From Flavobacteriaceae bacterium (GTDB lineage Bacteria > Bacteroidota > Bacteroidia > Flavobacteriales > Flavobacteriaceae): DNA of 64,000 nucleotides. The stretch spans positions 22,823 to 86,822 of the forward strand of contig JALSLK010000103.1 of assembly GCA_026988355.1 (NCBI GenBank), in the 5' to 3' direction. The notes under the pieces are model-generated. The model was given only the letters and a program-made list of their open reading frames with translations. It searched no databases and was not told the DNA's origin. Below, piece by piece: positions 24,888-35,513 of the stretch (positions are counted from its first letter, which is position 1; every line of letters begins with the position of its first letter). Position numbers and translations under genes: made by a program.

Positions 24888-27335
24888 CTAAATCTTCTTC
24901 GCTCCTTTTACCTTTTGTTTTAATAAAGCAATTTTAATCACTTCATTCATTTCGGTTACGTAATGGAATTTAAGTCCTTTTAAATATTTTTGATTTATTT
25001 CTTCAATATCTTTTTTATTCTCTGCACATAAAATAATTTCTTTAATATTGGCTCTTTTGGCTGCCAATATTTTTTCTTTTAATCCACCAACTGGCAAAAC
25101 TTTTCCTCTTAAAGTTATTTCTCCAGTCATGGCTAATTTCGATTTTACTTTACGTTGTGTAAAACTAGAAACTAAAGAGGTTAACATGGCAATTCCTGCG
25201 CTTGGACCATCTTTTGGTGTTGCTCCTTCTGGAATATGTATGTGTACTTTGTTTTTTTCTAATGCTTTTGGTTTTATTCCTAACGTTTCAAAATTAGATT
25301 GGATGTATTCCATCGCAATGGTTGCCGACTCTTTCATTACCTTTCCTAAATTTCCTGTAATGGTTAGTCCTTTTCCTTTAGATAAAATCGATTCAATAAA
25401 TAAAATATCGCCTCCTACTTGTGTCCAAGCCAAGCCTGTAACTACTCCTGCCGTTTCGTTATTTTCATATTTATCTCGTTCCATACGAGCAATTCCTAAT
25501 ATTTTATCTAACTCTTCTACTTTAATTTTTGGATTAAACTCCTCCTCCATTACAATAGATTTTGCTATGTAACGGGTCACTTTTGCTATTTTTTTATCCA
25601 AACCACGCACTCCTGATTCTCGTGTATATCCTACTATTATTTTTTCTAATACTTTTGGAGACAAGCTAATATCTTTTACTTTTATTCCGTGTGCTTCTAT
25701 TTGTTTTGGTAATAAATGTCTTTTGGCAATTTCTATTTTTTCTTCGACAGTATAACCGTGTACATTTATAATTTCCATTCTATCTTGTAATGCCCAAGGA
25801 ATGGTAGATAAACTATTTGCTGTTGCGATAAATAATACTTTAGACAAGTCGTAATCTACATCTAAGAAATTATCGTGAAATGTTGCGTTTTGCTCTGGGT
25901 CTAATACTTCTAACATTGCTGCAGATGGATCGCCATTATGACTATTTGCTAGTTTGTCTATTTCGTCTAATACAATTACTGGATTGGATGTTTTTGCCTT
26001 TTTAATACTCTGTATTATTCTTCCTGGCATTGCTCCAATATAGGTTTTTCGATGTCCTCGTATTTCTGCTTCATCACGCAAACCTCCTAAGGATATTCGT
26101 ACGTATTTTCTTCCAACTGCTTCTGCTATAGATTTACCAAGTGATGTTTTTCCTGTTCCTGGAGGTCCATACAAACATATTATTGGCGATTTCATGTCTT
26201 TTTTTAGCTTTAATACTGCCAAATATTCGATGATTCGTTCTTTTACTTTTTCTAAACCAAAATGATCTCGATTTAAAATTTTTAATGCCTTTTTTAAATC
26301 AAATTTATCTACCGTATATTCATTCCATGGCAAGTCTAAAAACAAATCCAAGTAATTACGTTGTACGGAATATTCTGCTACTTGTGGATTCATTCTTTGT
26401 AAACGTCCTATTTCTTTCTCAAATATTTTTGCTATTTCTTTAGACCATTTTTTCTTTTTTGCTTTCTCTTTCATTTCTTCAATCTCTTCGTCATACGAAA
26501 CACCTCCAAGCTCTTCTTGTATGGTTTTCATTTGTTGTTGTAAGAAATATTCTCGCTGCTGCTGATCCATATCTTCGCGAACCTTAGACTGTATATCATT
26601 TCTAAGTTCTAAACGTTGCAACTCCGAATTCATCTTTTTTAAAGTTGCTAAAGCGCGTTCTTTCTGGTCTTTTATATTTAGTAATTCTTGTTTTTCTGCA
26701 ACATCAATATACATATTTGAAGATACAAAATCGATTAAAAAAGAATCACTTTGTATGTTTTTTATTGCTCCTGATGCTTCGCTTGGCAGATTTGGATTTT
26801 CTTCTATAATTTTTAAAGATAATTCGCGAATTGAATCTATTATTGCTTTAAACTCCTTTTCGCCTTCGTATCTAACTTCGTTAAAATCTTTTGTGGTTGC
26901 TTTAATATATGGTTTATCTTGTACAAACGCATCTACTTCAAATCGCTTTTGCCCTTGAATTACTACCATTGTATTACCATCTGGCATTTTTAACACTTTT
27001 AAAATTCGCGCTACGGTACCTATTCTGTGTATGTCTTCTATACTTGGACTTTCTATCTCTTCATTTTTCTGAGATACTACTCCTATAATTTTATTTCCTT
27101 TATTTGCATCTTTTAACAATCGAATAGAAGAATCTCTTCCTGCTGTAATTGGCACTACTACGCCTGGAAATAATACGGTATTTCTTAAAGGTAATATTGG
27201 TAATACTTTTGGCAATGCTTCTTTGTGCATCTTCGCTTCATCTTCTGCTGTCATTAGCGGAATCAATTCTGCATCTTCATCCATTAAATTTTGTAGTGAC
27301 AAGTTGTCTAATATATTTATTTTTACTTTGCTCAT
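24888..27335 (-). CDS. lon: ATP-dependent protease Lon
   Basis: An 815-residue protein. It has the N-terminal LON substrate domain ([19 protein letters not shown]), a coiled middle segment, an AAA+ module with Walker A at 390-398 (GPPGTGKTS) and Walker [11 protein letters not shown], and the C-terminal protease domain with the Ser-Lys dyad S712 ([11 protein letters not shown]) and K755. This is the full length for the family. It degrades misfolded and regulatory proteins in the cytoplasm. A reverse-strand TATTTTTG box at 27431-27438 is a candidate promoter. Confidence 0.97.
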   Translation of the reverse strand: MSKVKINILDNLSLQNLMDEDAELIPLMTAEDEAKMHKEALPKVLPILPLRNTVLFPGVVVPITAGRDSSIRLLKDANKGNKIIGVVSQKNEEIESPSIEDIHRIGTVARILKVLKMPDGNTMVVIQGQKRFEVDAFVQDKPYIKATTKDFNEVRYEGEKEFKAIIDSIRELSLKIIEENPNLPSEASGAIKNIQSDSFLIDFVSSNMYIDVAEKQELLNIKDQKERALATLKKMNSELQRLELRNDIQSKVREDMDQQQREYFLQQQMKTIQEELGGVSYDEEIEEMKEKAKKKKWSKEIAKIFEKEIGRLQRMNPQVAEYSVQRNYLDLFLDLPWNEYTVDKFDLKKALKILNRDHFGLEKVKERIIEYLAVLKLKKDMKSPIICLYGPPGTGKTSLGKSIAEAVGRKYVRISLGGLRDEAEIRGHRKTYIGAMPGRIIQSIKKAKTSNPVIVLDEIDKLANSHNGDPSAAMLEVLDPEQNATFHDNFLDVDYDLSKVLFIATANSLSTIPWALQDRMEIINVHGYTVEEKIEIAKRHLLPKQIEAHGIKVKDISLSPKVLEKIIVGYTRESGVRGLDKKIAKVTRYIAKSIVMEEEFNPKIKVEELDKILGIARMERDKYENNETAGVVTGLAWTQVGGDILFIESILSKGKGLTITGNLGKVMKESATIAMEYIQSNFETLGIKPKALEKNKVHIHIPEGATPKDGPSAGIAMLTSLVSSFTQRKVKSKLAMTGEITLRGKVLPVGGLKEKILAAKRANIKEIILCAENKKDIEEINQKYLKGLKFHYVTEMNEVIKIALLKQKVKGAKKI

Positions 27336-27569
27336 ATCTTAATTATACGTCATTTTGACATTATATTATTTCTTCCTCTTATTTTGAAACGCAAACTTAT
27401 ACGCAATCAAAGGATTCATAGCTAATTGTGCAAAAATACACAAACTATCCATACTAGTAATTCAATTCTTATGCCAATGTAAAAAATTAATCGTAAAAAA
27501 AAATGTAACTTTATACAAACAAAGTGTAACATATTAAAAAATGCTTTGTCTTTATTATAGAAACGAATC

Positions 27570-28142
27570 TTGCATACTAATAATCAACATATCAGCCAAC
27601 TGTTACAACGTTGTAATAATGGAGAGCAAAGTGCTCAATTCGAAATCTATAAGTGCTATTACAAAGCAATGTATAATACAGCACTGCGGATTTTAAAAGA
27701 TAAGTTTGAAGCAGAAGACATCATGCAAGAGTCGTTTCTGACAGCTTTCTTAAAATTGGGCACTTTTAGATCTAAAAGTAAGTTTGGTAATGGCAATGTT
27801 CCTTTTGGAGCTTGGTTAAAAAGAATCGTAATTAATAAAAGTTTAACGCAACTTAAAAAGAATAAACGATTAGAGCAGTGGAACGAGAACAGCTTGTCGA
27901 TGAATCTTATAGATAGAACAGATGAATCGGAATCGGATGCTTTTAATACCTTAAAAGTAGAAAAAATTTTAGATGCTATTAAAGGTTTAAAAAGCAATTA
28001 CAGCGTCATACTCTCTTTAAGTTTAATTGAAGGGTTTGATAATGAAGAGATTGAAAAAATATTACAAATAAACAATCAACTTGTAAGAACAACTCTTTCT
28101 AGAGCTAAGAAAAAATTAAGAAGTGTGCTAAATGTAAAGTGA
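27570..28142 (+). CDS. ECF RNA polymerase sigma factor
   Basis: A 190-residue sigma-70 family protein. Region 2 is seen as YNTALRILKDKFEAEDIMQESFLTAF, and region 4 as GLKSNYSVILSLSLIEGFDNEEIEKIL followed by RTTLSRAKKKLR. The start is a TTG at 27570, the only codon giving a complete region 2. The stop overlaps the next gene's GTG start by 4 bases (GTGA), typical of a sigma/anti-sigma pair. It probably switches on an envelope-stress regulon including its own operon. Confidence 0.88.
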   Translation: MHTNNQHISQLLQRCNNGEQSAQFEIYKCYYKAMYNTALRILKDKFEAEDIMQESFLTAFLKLGTFRSKSKFGNGNVPFGAWLKRIVINKSLTQLKKNKRLEQWNENSLSMNLIDRTDESESDAFNTLKVEKILDAIKGLKSNYSVILSLSLIEGFDNEEIEKILQINNQLVRTTLSRAKKKLRSVLNVK

Positions 28143-28687
28143 CAAATAACAGATTAAAAATGGAAAATAAATTTAAAATATTGGAAAGTAAATTTGATAT
28201 CGAAGAGCCAACAATTGGTCATTTTAATCGGTTTCAAAATAAATTAAAAAGCAAAAATAATTCTAAAAAAAAGACTAGCTTTTATAAATATATAGCTATT
28301 GCTGCTTCTTTATTATTACTAGTTACAATTGGTTTTAGTAAGATACAATCTTCTAATGGTATCGAGTTGGCTGATGTCTCTCCAAAAATGGAAGAAACTC
28401 AAGATTATTTTACCTCTGTTATACATCTAGAATTAGAAAAAATAGAACTTTTAAAGAATACAGATAACAAAAAAATTATTGAAGATGCTTTTCTACAATT
28501 ACAATTTTTAGAAGACGATTATAATAAACAAACCCTAGAATTACAAGATAATAACGATAATAAAAAAATCATTTTTGCTATGATTAATAACTTTCAGCAA
28601 CGCATCACTGTTTTGCAAAATTTATTAAGCAAATTACACGATTTTGAACAATTAAAAAACACCAAAAATGAAATTAATAACATCTAA
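28139..28687 (+). CDS. Probable membrane anti-sigma factor
   Basis: A 182-residue protein with one membrane helix (about 47-64, IAIAASLLLLVTIGF). The cytoplasmic part of about 45 residues contains FDIEEPTIGHFNRFQNKL, like the sigma-binding ends of short Bacteroidota anti-sigma factors. The C-terminal part is a periplasmic coiled coil. The start is GTG at 28139, overlapping the sigma stop, or ATG at 28160. Assigned by position and topology, since the sequence family is poorly conserved. Confidence 0.65.
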   Translation: MTNNRLKMENKFKILESKFDIEEPTIGHFNRFQNKLKSKNNSKKKTSFYKYIAIAASLLLLVTIGFSKIQSSNGIELADVSPKMEETQDYFTSVIHLELEKIELLKNTDNKKIIEDAFLQLQFLEDDYNKQTLELQDNNDNKKIIFAMINNFQQRITVLQNLLSKLHDFEQLKNTKNEINNI

Positions 28688-29765
28688 ATTAGTACTACTA
28701 CTACTACTGTTAATTCCGCTACTAACATTTCCCAGCAACTCGAACAAAGGGAAATACAAAAAAACAAGAACTATAAAAAAATCATTTCATGTAAATGACG
28801 ATGCTTTGCTAAATATTAATAACAGATATGGTAATGTAGACATTAGCTCATGGCAAGAAGATACTATTGAAATACTTGTAGAAATTAGTGTTAGTGGCAA
28901 TAATGAAGATAAAGTTTTGCGTAAATTTGAAGCCATCAAAATAGAATTTAGAAGCAATATAAATAAAGTTTCCGCAAGAACACTTACCAATAAAAATAAA
29001 TCTAAAAAATGGTTTTCTTGGTTTGGTTGGGAGTCCTCTAACTTAAACTACACGATTAATTATAAAATTAAAATGCCTATTACAAATCAACTAAATATTT
29101 CTAATGACTACGGTTCTATTTTAATAAATGAATTGGATGGTAAAGCAAATATTAGCTGTGACTATGGTAAATTAATTATTGGCTCTTTAAATCATTCGGA
29201 TAATAAAATAAACTTCGATTATACCAATCAATCAACTATTGAATTTATGAATGGTGGACAAATTAATGCGGACTATTCTGGATTTATTTTAGAAAATACA
29301 AACAATCTTGTGCTTAATGCGGATTATACTTCTAGCACTATTGAAAACGTTAAAAACCTCAATTACAATTGCGATTATGGTAGTTTAACAGTAGATAAAG
29401 CGTCTAATATTAAAGGAAATGGCGATTATCTTACTATGAAATTTGGGGAGATTTTAAAAAATGTATACATCAATGCAGATTACAGCTCTATAAAAATTAA
29501 TGCGGTACAAGACGGATTTGAAAATGTTACCATTGTTGCTGATTATACTGGTATAAGAATTGGTATTGACAAAGACACTTCTTGTAACGTTATTGCAAAG
29601 CTAAGTTATGGAAACTTGACATTTAATGAAAATGAGTTCACTTTTACTAAAAAAAGACTTAACTCTACCGACAAATACTACGAAGGTTATCATAAAAACA
29701 AAAATACAAATGCTACAATATCTACAACAACCGATTTTGGCAATGTAAAATTATTTGAATACTAA
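28668..29765 (+). CDS. DUF4097-type beta-repeat exported protein
   Basis: A 365-residue protein with a signal peptide (about 1-23). The body is a beta-helix-like repeat rich in 'DYG', 'ADYS' and 'ADYT' turns (SNDYGSI, SCDYGKL, NADYSGF, NADYTSS, NCDYGSL, NADYSSI, VADYTGI), one about every 20 residues. This fits the DUF4097 adhesin-like family. It overlaps the anti-sigma gene by 20 bases, so it belongs to the same operon. Role unknown; its link to ECF sigma control suggests an envelope-stress function. Confidence 0.8.
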   Translation: MKLITSKLVLLLLLLIPLLTFPSNSNKGKYKKTRTIKKSFHVNDDALLNINNRYGNVDISSWQEDTIEILVEISVSGNNEDKVLRKFEAIKIEFRSNINKVSARTLTNKNKSKKWFSWFGWESSNLNYTINYKIKMPITNQLNISNDYGSILINELDGKANISCDYGKLIIGSLNHSDNKINFDYTNQSTIEFMNGGQINADYSGFILENTNNLVLNADYTSSTIENVKNLNYNCDYGSLTVDKASNIKGNGDYLTMKFGEILKNVYINADYSSIKINAVQDGFENVTIVADYTGIRIGIDKDTSCNVIAKLSYGNLTFNENEFTFTKKRLNSTDKYYEGYHKNKNTNATISTTTDFGNVKLFEY

Positions 29766-29797
29766 AAACGAATTAAACAATCCTAAAAAACAATATT

Positions 29798-30523
29798 ATG
29801 AAAGTAAAAATAATCTTAAGTATTACTTTAGCAATTTTATTAACATCGTGTGTACAATCGCAATGGTTTAACAAAATAAAAGGAAATGGCAATGTCATTA
29901 CAAAAACAATACATGTTGGCAATTACGATGAAATTACTGTTGCTGGCTTCTTTGATGTAAACTTAGTTGCTGGCAAAGAAGGCGAGTTAGAAATAAAAAT
30001 TGAAGATAACTTACTGCCATATTTAATCGCCGAAGTTGTAAACGGTAAATTAAAAATTAAAGTAAAAAAAGGCACTAACATAAGTACAAAAAAAGGTATT
30101 TTTATTACCGTTCCTTTTGAGGACATCAGTGCTGTAAAACTTACTGGTTCTGGCGATATTATTGGAGAAAACACTATAAAAACAGACGAATTTTACACTT
30201 CGGTTTCTGGTTCTGGCGATATTACTTTAAAAGTAAATGCAGATACAATAACTTCTAAAATAACAGGTTCTGGCGATGTAACACTTATAGGTAATGCCAA
30301 TAATTTAAAAACATCGATAACTGGATCTGGGGATTTTCATGGATTCAAATTAGAAACTCAACATGTTAATGCTAAAGTTACTGGTTCTGGCGATGCTTCG
30401 GTATACGCAAGCCAAAAAATAAATGCTAGAGTTACTGGTTCTGGCGATATTGATTTTATGGGGAATCCTGAAATACAAGACACTAAAGTAATTGGTTCTG
30501 GAGATATAAACTCCAAATCGTAA
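29798..30523 (+). CDS. Head-GIN domain (DUF2807) lipoprotein with GSGD repeats
   Basis: A 241-residue lipoprotein (lipobox LLTSC). The mature protein is a regular beta-helix: a 'TGSGD' turn recurs seven times at steps of about 16-22 residues (SGDIIGEN, SGDITLKV, SGDVTLIG, SGDFHGFK, SGDASVYA, SGDIDFMG, SGDINSKS). DUF2807 family. It is the last gene of the sigma/anti-sigma/DUF4097 operon and is followed by a strong terminator. The function is unknown; the gene at 19353 is a second, divergent family member. Confidence 0.85.
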   Translation: MKVKIILSITLAILLTSCVQSQWFNKIKGNGNVITKTIHVGNYDEITVAGFFDVNLVAGKEGELEIKIEDNLLPYLIAEVVNGKLKIKVKKGTNISTKKGIFITVPFEDISAVKLTGSGDIIGENTIKTDEFYTSVSGSGDITLKVNADTITSKITGSGDVTLIGNANNLKTSITGSGDFHGFKLETQHVNAKVTGSGDASVYASQKINARVTGSGDIDFMGNPEIQDTKVIGSGDINSKS

Positions 30524-30550
30524 ACGCTTCATTTTTCTGAATTAATTTTG

Positions 30551-30593
30551 AAATCCGCTTAAAAAGCAAATTACTTTTTAAGTGGATTTTTTG
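30551..30593 (+). terminator. Rho-independent terminator of the ECF operon
   Basis: Stem AAATCCGCTTAAAAAG with a complementary arm (one G-T pair), a 7-base loop, then six Ts. Confidence 0.8.
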
Positions 30594-30644
30594 TTTGTTG
30601 GAATTAATAACAAAACTTATTTTTCCTTATCTCAAAACTTTACG

Positions 30645-30652
30645 TAATTTTG
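30645..30652 (+). promoter_or_regulatory. TAnnTTTG box 4 nt before a LytTR regulator gene
   Basis: TAATTTTG, then four bases, then the ATG at 30657. It is the same arrangement as the LytTR gene at 1149, implying a leaderless transcript. Confidence 0.45.
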
Positions 30653-30656
30653 TAAA

Positions 30657-31391
30657 ATGCAGTTAAAAGCAATTCTTGTTGACGATGAAAAAAACAGTAG
30701 AGAAATTTTACGGAATTATCTCGGTAAATATTGTACAAATATTACCATTATTGGCGAAGCTGAGAACATAAAAAACGCACTACAACTAACCAAAGAAAAA
30801 CAAGTTGATTTGGTCTTTTTAGATGTCGAAATGCCTTATGGTAATGCGTTTGACTTTATCGATCAATTAGAAAATCCAAATTTTGAAATTATATTTGTAA
30901 CGGCTTACGACAATTATGCTATCGAGGCTTTAAATAGCCATGCTGCTTACTATTTAACCAAACCAATTTCTATAGATAATCTAATTAAAGCCGTAGATTA
31001 TGTTACGGATATTAAAATTAAAGAACACAAATTACAGAATACTATTTTAGTTCCTAAAATCTCTAAAATAGAAGGTAAGATTACTATACCAACACAAAAT
31101 GGGTTTGAAGTATTGTCTATTCAAGATATTGTTTATGCCAAAGCAGACGATAATTATTCTATTTTATTCTTACAAGATAAAACACAAAAATTGGTTAGTA
31201 AAACCTTAAAATATTTTGAAGATGCGTTACAGCACAACAGCTTTGTACGTATTCATAAATCGCATTTGGTTAATATAAATAACATTATATCTTACCACAA
31301 AGGAAGTGGAGGTTCGGTTGTACTAAATAACGGTAAAGAATTATCGGTTTCTGCCTCTAAAAAAGCAACTCTTTTATCTCATTTTAAATAA
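30657..31391 (+). CDS. LytTR-family response regulator
   Basis: A 244-residue protein. The receiver domain is intact: acidic pocket in LVDDEKN, phospho-acceptor D56 (FLDVEMP), TAYD, and switch Lys in YLTKPI. The LytTR DNA-binding domain spans about 140-240 (DIVYAKADDNYSILFL, FVRIHKSHLVN). No kinase gene is adjacent; LytS/YehU-type partners are often elsewhere in Bacteroidota. It is followed 4 bases later by a rhomboid protease gene, so the next genes may share its transcript. Confidence 0.92.
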   Translation: MQLKAILVDDEKNSREILRNYLGKYCTNITIIGEAENIKNALQLTKEKQVDLVFLDVEMPYGNAFDFIDQLENPNFEIIFVTAYDNYAIEALNSHAAYYLTKPISIDNLIKAVDYVTDIKIKEHKLQNTILVPKISKIEGKITIPTQNGFEVLSIQDIVYAKADDNYSILFLQDKTQKLVSKTLKYFEDALQHNSFVRIHKSHLVNINNIISYHKGSGGSVVLNNGKELSVSASKKATLLSHFK

Positions 31392-31395
31392 AACC

Positions 31396-32238
31396 ATGAC
31401 GATTAACGAAATAAAAGACAAACTGCAAATTGCAAGTATCGTAGACAAATACATTTATATAAATGTTGCCGTATTTGTTGCTACATTATCTATAAATACA
31501 ATGAACGCTTTGCAAAATAGCAAATCGAACTTTATTATAAATTATTTTACACTTTCCGAAAAATCTAGCGAATATCTATACAAACCATATACGTTTATTA
31601 CTTATGGTTTTTTACATTTAGGTTTTATTCATTTGTTATTTAATCTAATTGCACTTTATTATTTAGGAAATTTATTTCTTAATTTTTTCTCGAAAAAAAA
31701 GTTTGTGTTATACTATATATTAGGTAGTATTTTTGGTGGAATTTTCTTTGTATTAAGTTACAATTATTTTCCTGTTTTTAAAAATAGTAATGCTGTCTTG
31801 TTTGGCGCTTCTGCTGCAATTTCTTCTATATTGGTTGGTTTGGCTACATACATGCCAAATTATGAAATAAATATACGATTAATCGGTTATGTAAAACTAT
31901 GGATTATTACTGCTATTTTTATCGTGTTGAGTTTTGTTCTAATTCCTAACGGAAATGCTGGTGGTCAATTTGCACATCTTGGCGGTGCTTTTATCGGTTT
32001 TATTTTAACTAGATATTTTAACACAAATAGAACTATTGTACAAAAAAAAAAGAAATCCAATTTAAAAACAGTGTACAAAGCGACGAACAAATCGGAAGAT
32101 TTTGGTATTTCAAATTATCAAAAAAAAGTTGTTCAGCAACGAAAAATTGATGCATTATTAGATAAAATTAGCAAATCTGGTTACGATAGCCTTACAGATA
32201 ACGAACGAGAATTTTTAGCATCTGCAAGTAAAAAATAA
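31396..32238 (+). CDS. Rhomboid-family intramembrane serine protease
   Basis: A 280-residue protein with six to seven membrane helices. The catalytic Ser-His dyad is S139 (FGASAA, a GxSx variant in place of GxSG) and H194 (AHLGG), and the oxyanion HxxxN segment is at H79-N83 (HLLFN). A basic C-terminal cytoplasmic tail of about 70 residues follows. It cleaves membrane protein substrates inside the bilayer; the substrates are unknown. It is part of a four-gene row with the LytTR regulator, the EEP-family gene and the S9 peptidase, with gaps of 4, 4 and 31 bases. Confidence 0.9.
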   Translation: MTINEIKDKLQIASIVDKYIYINVAVFVATLSINTMNALQNSKSNFIINYFTLSEKSSEYLYKPYTFITYGFLHLGFIHLLFNLIALYYLGNLFLNFFSKKKFVLYYILGSIFGGIFFVLSYNYFPVFKNSNAVLFGASAAISSILVGLATYMPNYEINIRLIGYVKLWIITAIFIVLSFVLIPNGNAGGQFAHLGGAFIGFILTRYFNTNRTIVQKKKKSNLKTVYKATNKSEDFGISNYQKKVVQQRKIDALLDKISKSGYDSLTDNEREFLASASKK

Positions 32239-32242
32239 GTAT

Positions 32243-33256
32243 ATGAAAAAACGCTCCCTTTTTAATAAGTTGGTTTACTTTATCAATATTATTTTTGCAA
32301 TTTTACTATTGCTAGGCTTAGTTTTGCCATTTATACGACCTTCGACCGCTCCAAAAATTGCCATATTGAGTTTAACCGTTCCCATACTATTTATTAGTAA
32401 CATTATTTTTGCCTTATATTGGCTAACTAAATTAAAACCTGCATTTTTTCTATCTTTAACTTGTTTGGTTATTAGTTATTTTATTTTACCAACATTTTAT
32501 AATTTCAGTAAAAAAAATATAAAAACCGCTAATGAAATTAGTATTATGAATTACAATGTGCGTTTATTTAACGTTTACAATTGGATTAAAGATAAAAGTA
32601 TTCCTTCAAAAATTGGGAAATTTATTCAAACCGAAAATCCAGATATCGTATGTATTCAAGAATACCACCATTCTGGCGAAAAAAACATGAATTATACTTA
32701 CAAATACATTAAAATAAATTCTAATAGTACTAAATCTGGACAAGCTATTTACTCTAAATATAAAATTGTAAACAAAGGTTCTCTCGATTTTAAAAACACA
32801 CAAAACAATGCAATTTTTATTGATTTTGTAAAAAATAGAGACACCATACGCATTTATAACGTACATCTTGAAAGCCTTGGTCTTAACATTGACAAAGAGA
32901 ATTTTGGCGAAAAAAGTTCCGAAAAACTGATGAATCGATTAAGTAGAGAATTTGTTAAACAACAACAACAAATAGAACTATTACTACAACATCAAAAAAA
33001 ATGCACCTATCCAATACTTATTAGTGGAGATTTAAACAATACTGCTTATTCTTGGACTTATAAACACATTAAAAACAATAGAAAAGATAGTTTCTTAAAA
33101 GCTGGATTTGGATTTGGAAAAACCTTTGAAGTGAAAAAATTTCCATTGCGAATAGATTTTATTTTTACAGATCCTATTTTCACAATTAATCAACATAAAA
33201 ATTACAAGGTAAAATACTCCGATCATTTGCCTATAATGGCTCGTATCGGTCTTTAA
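32243..33256 (+). CDS. Endonuclease/exonuclease/phosphatase-family membrane protein
   Basis: A 337-residue protein with about three N-terminal membrane helices (to about 95), then an EEP domain: NYNVRLFN, IVCIQEYH (catalytic Glu), SGDLNNTAYSW (Asp-Asn) and SDHLPIMA (catalytic Asp-His). All key motifs of the Mg-dependent hydrolase fold are present. The domain is probably periplasmic. Substrate (DNA, lipid phosphate or other phosphodiester) is not known. Confidence 0.87.
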   Translation: MKKRSLFNKLVYFINIIFAILLLLGLVLPFIRPSTAPKIAILSLTVPILFISNIIFALYWLTKLKPAFFLSLTCLVISYFILPTFYNFSKKNIKTANEISIMNYNVRLFNVYNWIKDKSIPSKIGKFIQTENPDIVCIQEYHHSGEKNMNYTYKYIKINSNSTKSGQAIYSKYKIVNKGSLDFKNTQNNAIFIDFVKNRDTIRIYNVHLESLGLNIDKENFGEKSSEKLMNRLSREFVKQQQQIELLLQHQKKCTYPILISGDLNNTAYSWTYKHIKNNRKDSFLKAGFGFGKTFEVKKFPLRIDFIFTDPIFTINQHKNYKVKYSDHLPIMARIGL

Positions 33257-33287
33257 AATTATATAAAATACATCTAATCGTTATCCA

Positions 33288-35399
33288 ATGAAAAAAATTA
33301 GCACTCTTATCTTATTATTCCTTTTTATTCAAGGATTTGCACAACAAAAAGAACTTACCTTAAACGATGCTGTTTTAGGATACTACAAAGGTCTATATCC
33401 TAAATCTCTAACTAATTTACAGTGGATTAGCGACACAAAATACATGTATCAAGAAGATGATACTTTTATTATTAATGACGTTGTAACTTCTGTAAAAGAA
33501 AAAATAAATTTAGTTTCTCTACAAAAAGAATATGTCAATTTAAAACGTCTACCAAGAATAACAAAAATGAGTGATAGTGTAATCATTTTTAAAAATAAAA
33601 ATAAAATTATTACTTATAATTATAAAATTAAACAAGAAATATCTAAACTTGCCTTTGACGAAAAAGCGCAAAATACAGATTATAACAACGACAACTTAGC
33701 GTATACTATAGACAACAATTTATATATCGCTACTGCTACAAATCCAAAGATTGCAATTACTAATTTTACGAATAAAAATATAGTTGCTGGACAAGCAATT
33801 GCTAGATACGAATTTGGAATCTCTAAAGGTACATTTTGGTCTCCTCAAGGTAATTTTCTAGCATTTTATCAAAAAGACGAAACGAATGTAACCGATTATC
33901 CTTTAGTAGACGTTACAACCTATCCAGCCACAACAAACCATATTAAATATCCTATGGCTGGACAAGGTAGTGAACTAGCTAAAATTGGTATTTATAATGT
34001 GGAAACTAATAAAACTGTTTATTTAAAAATTGACAATTCGGACGAACACTATTTAACCAACCTTTCTTGGTCTCCAAACGAAAAATACGTTTTAATAGCA
34101 GAAGTAAATCGAGCACAAAATCATTTTTCTTACAATCTTTACAATGCTAAAACTGGTAAAAAAACAAGAACTATTTTTGAAGAAAAAAACGACAGATGGG
34201 TGGAGCCCGAAAATAATGCTGTTTTTCTACCAGAAAGCAAAACCAAATTTCTTTGGTTGAGCGAACGTAATGGATATAAAAATTTATATTTATATAGTAC
34301 AAAAGGGAAATTTATAAAACAAGTTAGTAATTTTAAATTTGTGATTAAATCTATTTTAGGATTCGACAAATCTGGTAAAAATGTGATTGTAAGTGCTACA
34401 GGAAAGGATGGTAGACAAACGCATGTTTATAAAATAAATATTAAATATGGCGAAACAACAAAAATAACGACTAAAGATGGTACGCATCGTGCTAAATTAA
34501 GAGGTAATTATCTAATAGATAATTTTAGTAGCCTCACTATTCCTAGAGAAATTAACATTATTGACATCGAAAATATCCAAGAAACAAATATACTAACGGC
34601 AAAAAACCCATTACAAGAGTATAAAATTGGAGCTACCGAATTTCACACCTTACGTTCTAACGATGGTTTCGATTTATATGCACGAATTATTAAACCTGCA
34701 AATTTTGATTATTCCAAAAAATATCCTGTTTTGGTTTATGTCTATGGCGGAACACATGCACAATTAGTTACAAATTCTTGGCTTGGTGGTGCGCGTTTAT
34801 GGATGCATTGGTTGGCTACACAAAAAGAATATATTGTATTTACTTTAGACAATAGAGGTTCCGAAAATAGAGGTTTTGCTTTTGAAAGTGTTATACATCG
34901 TAAAGCTGGCGATGCAGCTATGGAGGACCAATTAAAAGGTATTGATTTTTTAAAACTAATGCCTTATGTAGATGCCAATAGAATTGCTGTTCATGGATGG
35001 AGTTATGGTGGTTTTATGGCAAGTTCTTTACTCTTAAGAAATCCATCTGTTTTTACTACGGCTGTTGCTGGTGGTCCTGTTACAGATTGGAAATACTACG
35101 AAGTAATGTATGGCGAACGTTACATGGATACACCGCAAGAAAATCCAGACGGTTATGCGAACTCTCGCGTTGGTAAGTATTTAGAGAATCTAGGCGATAA
35201 TAAATTACTTCTTATCCATGGAAGTGTAGATCCGACAGTTGTACCACAACACAGCATGTCTTTATTAAAAGAAGCAGTTGATAAAAATGTACAAATTGAC
35301 TTTTTTACTTATCCCATGCATCCACATAATGTACGAGGAAAAGATAGAGTACATTTAATGCAAAAAGTGGTAAATTATATTCTTAAAAACAACAAATAG
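33288..35399 (+). CDS. S9 family prolyl peptidase (dipeptidyl peptidase IV-like)
   Basis: A 703-residue protein with a signal peptide (ending GFAQ), an N-terminal beta-propeller (about 30-460, with DPPIV_N-type blocks such as LSWSPNEKYVLIAEV), and a C-terminal alpha/beta hydrolase domain. The nucleophile is S572 in GWSYGG. The triad Asp lies in IHGSVDPTV and the His in PMHPHNVRG. It removes dipeptides from the N-terminus of peptides in the periplasm. It is the last gene of the regulator/rhomboid row. Confidence 0.92.
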   Translation: MKKISTLILLFLFIQGFAQQKELTLNDAVLGYYKGLYPKSLTNLQWISDTKYMYQEDDTFIINDVVTSVKEKINLVSLQKEYVNLKRLPRITKMSDSVIIFKNKNKIITYNYKIKQEISKLAFDEKAQNTDYNNDNLAYTIDNNLYIATATNPKIAITNFTNKNIVAGQAIARYEFGISKGTFWSPQGNFLAFYQKDETNVTDYPLVDVTTYPATTNHIKYPMAGQGSELAKIGIYNVETNKTVYLKIDNSDEHYLTNLSWSPNEKYVLIAEVNRAQNHFSYNLYNAKTGKKTRTIFEEKNDRWVEPENNAVFLPESKTKFLWLSERNGYKNLYLYSTKGKFIKQVSNFKFVIKSILGFDKSGKNVIVSATGKDGRQTHVYKINIKYGETTKITTKDGTHRAKLRGNYLIDNFSSLTIPREINIIDIENIQETNILTAKNPLQEYKIGATEFHTLRSNDGFDLYARIIKPANFDYSKKYPVLVYVYGGTHAQLVTNSWLGGARLWMHWLATQKEYIVFTLDNRGSENRGFAFESVIHRKAGDAAMEDQLKGIDFLKLMPYVDANRIAVHGWSYGGFMASSLLLRNPSVFTTAVAGGPVTDWKYYEVMYGERYMDTPQENPDGYANSRVGKYLENLGDNKLLLIHGSVDPTVVPQHSMSLLKEAVDKNVQIDFFTYPMHPHNVRGKDRVHLMQKVVNYILKNNK

Positions 35400-35447
35400 T
35401 GCTAGGGTTAATAACCTGAGTCCGACTAAGACTTCCATTTACAAGAA

Positions 35448-35513
35448 ATAACCAATTCAATTTCAAAATGTGCTAAATAGATTTGAAATATTTTGATGTG
35501 GAGTTAGTATAAA
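35448..35513. repeat. Dispersed palindromic intergenic repeat, copy B
   Basis: The most complete copy. The left arm ATAACCAATTCAATTTCAAA and the right arm TTTTGATGTGGAGTTAGTAT are near-inverted repeats around the core TGCTAAATAGATTTGAA. It lies between two convergent stop codons and ends directly at the stop of the DUF4349 gene. Confidence 0.65.
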
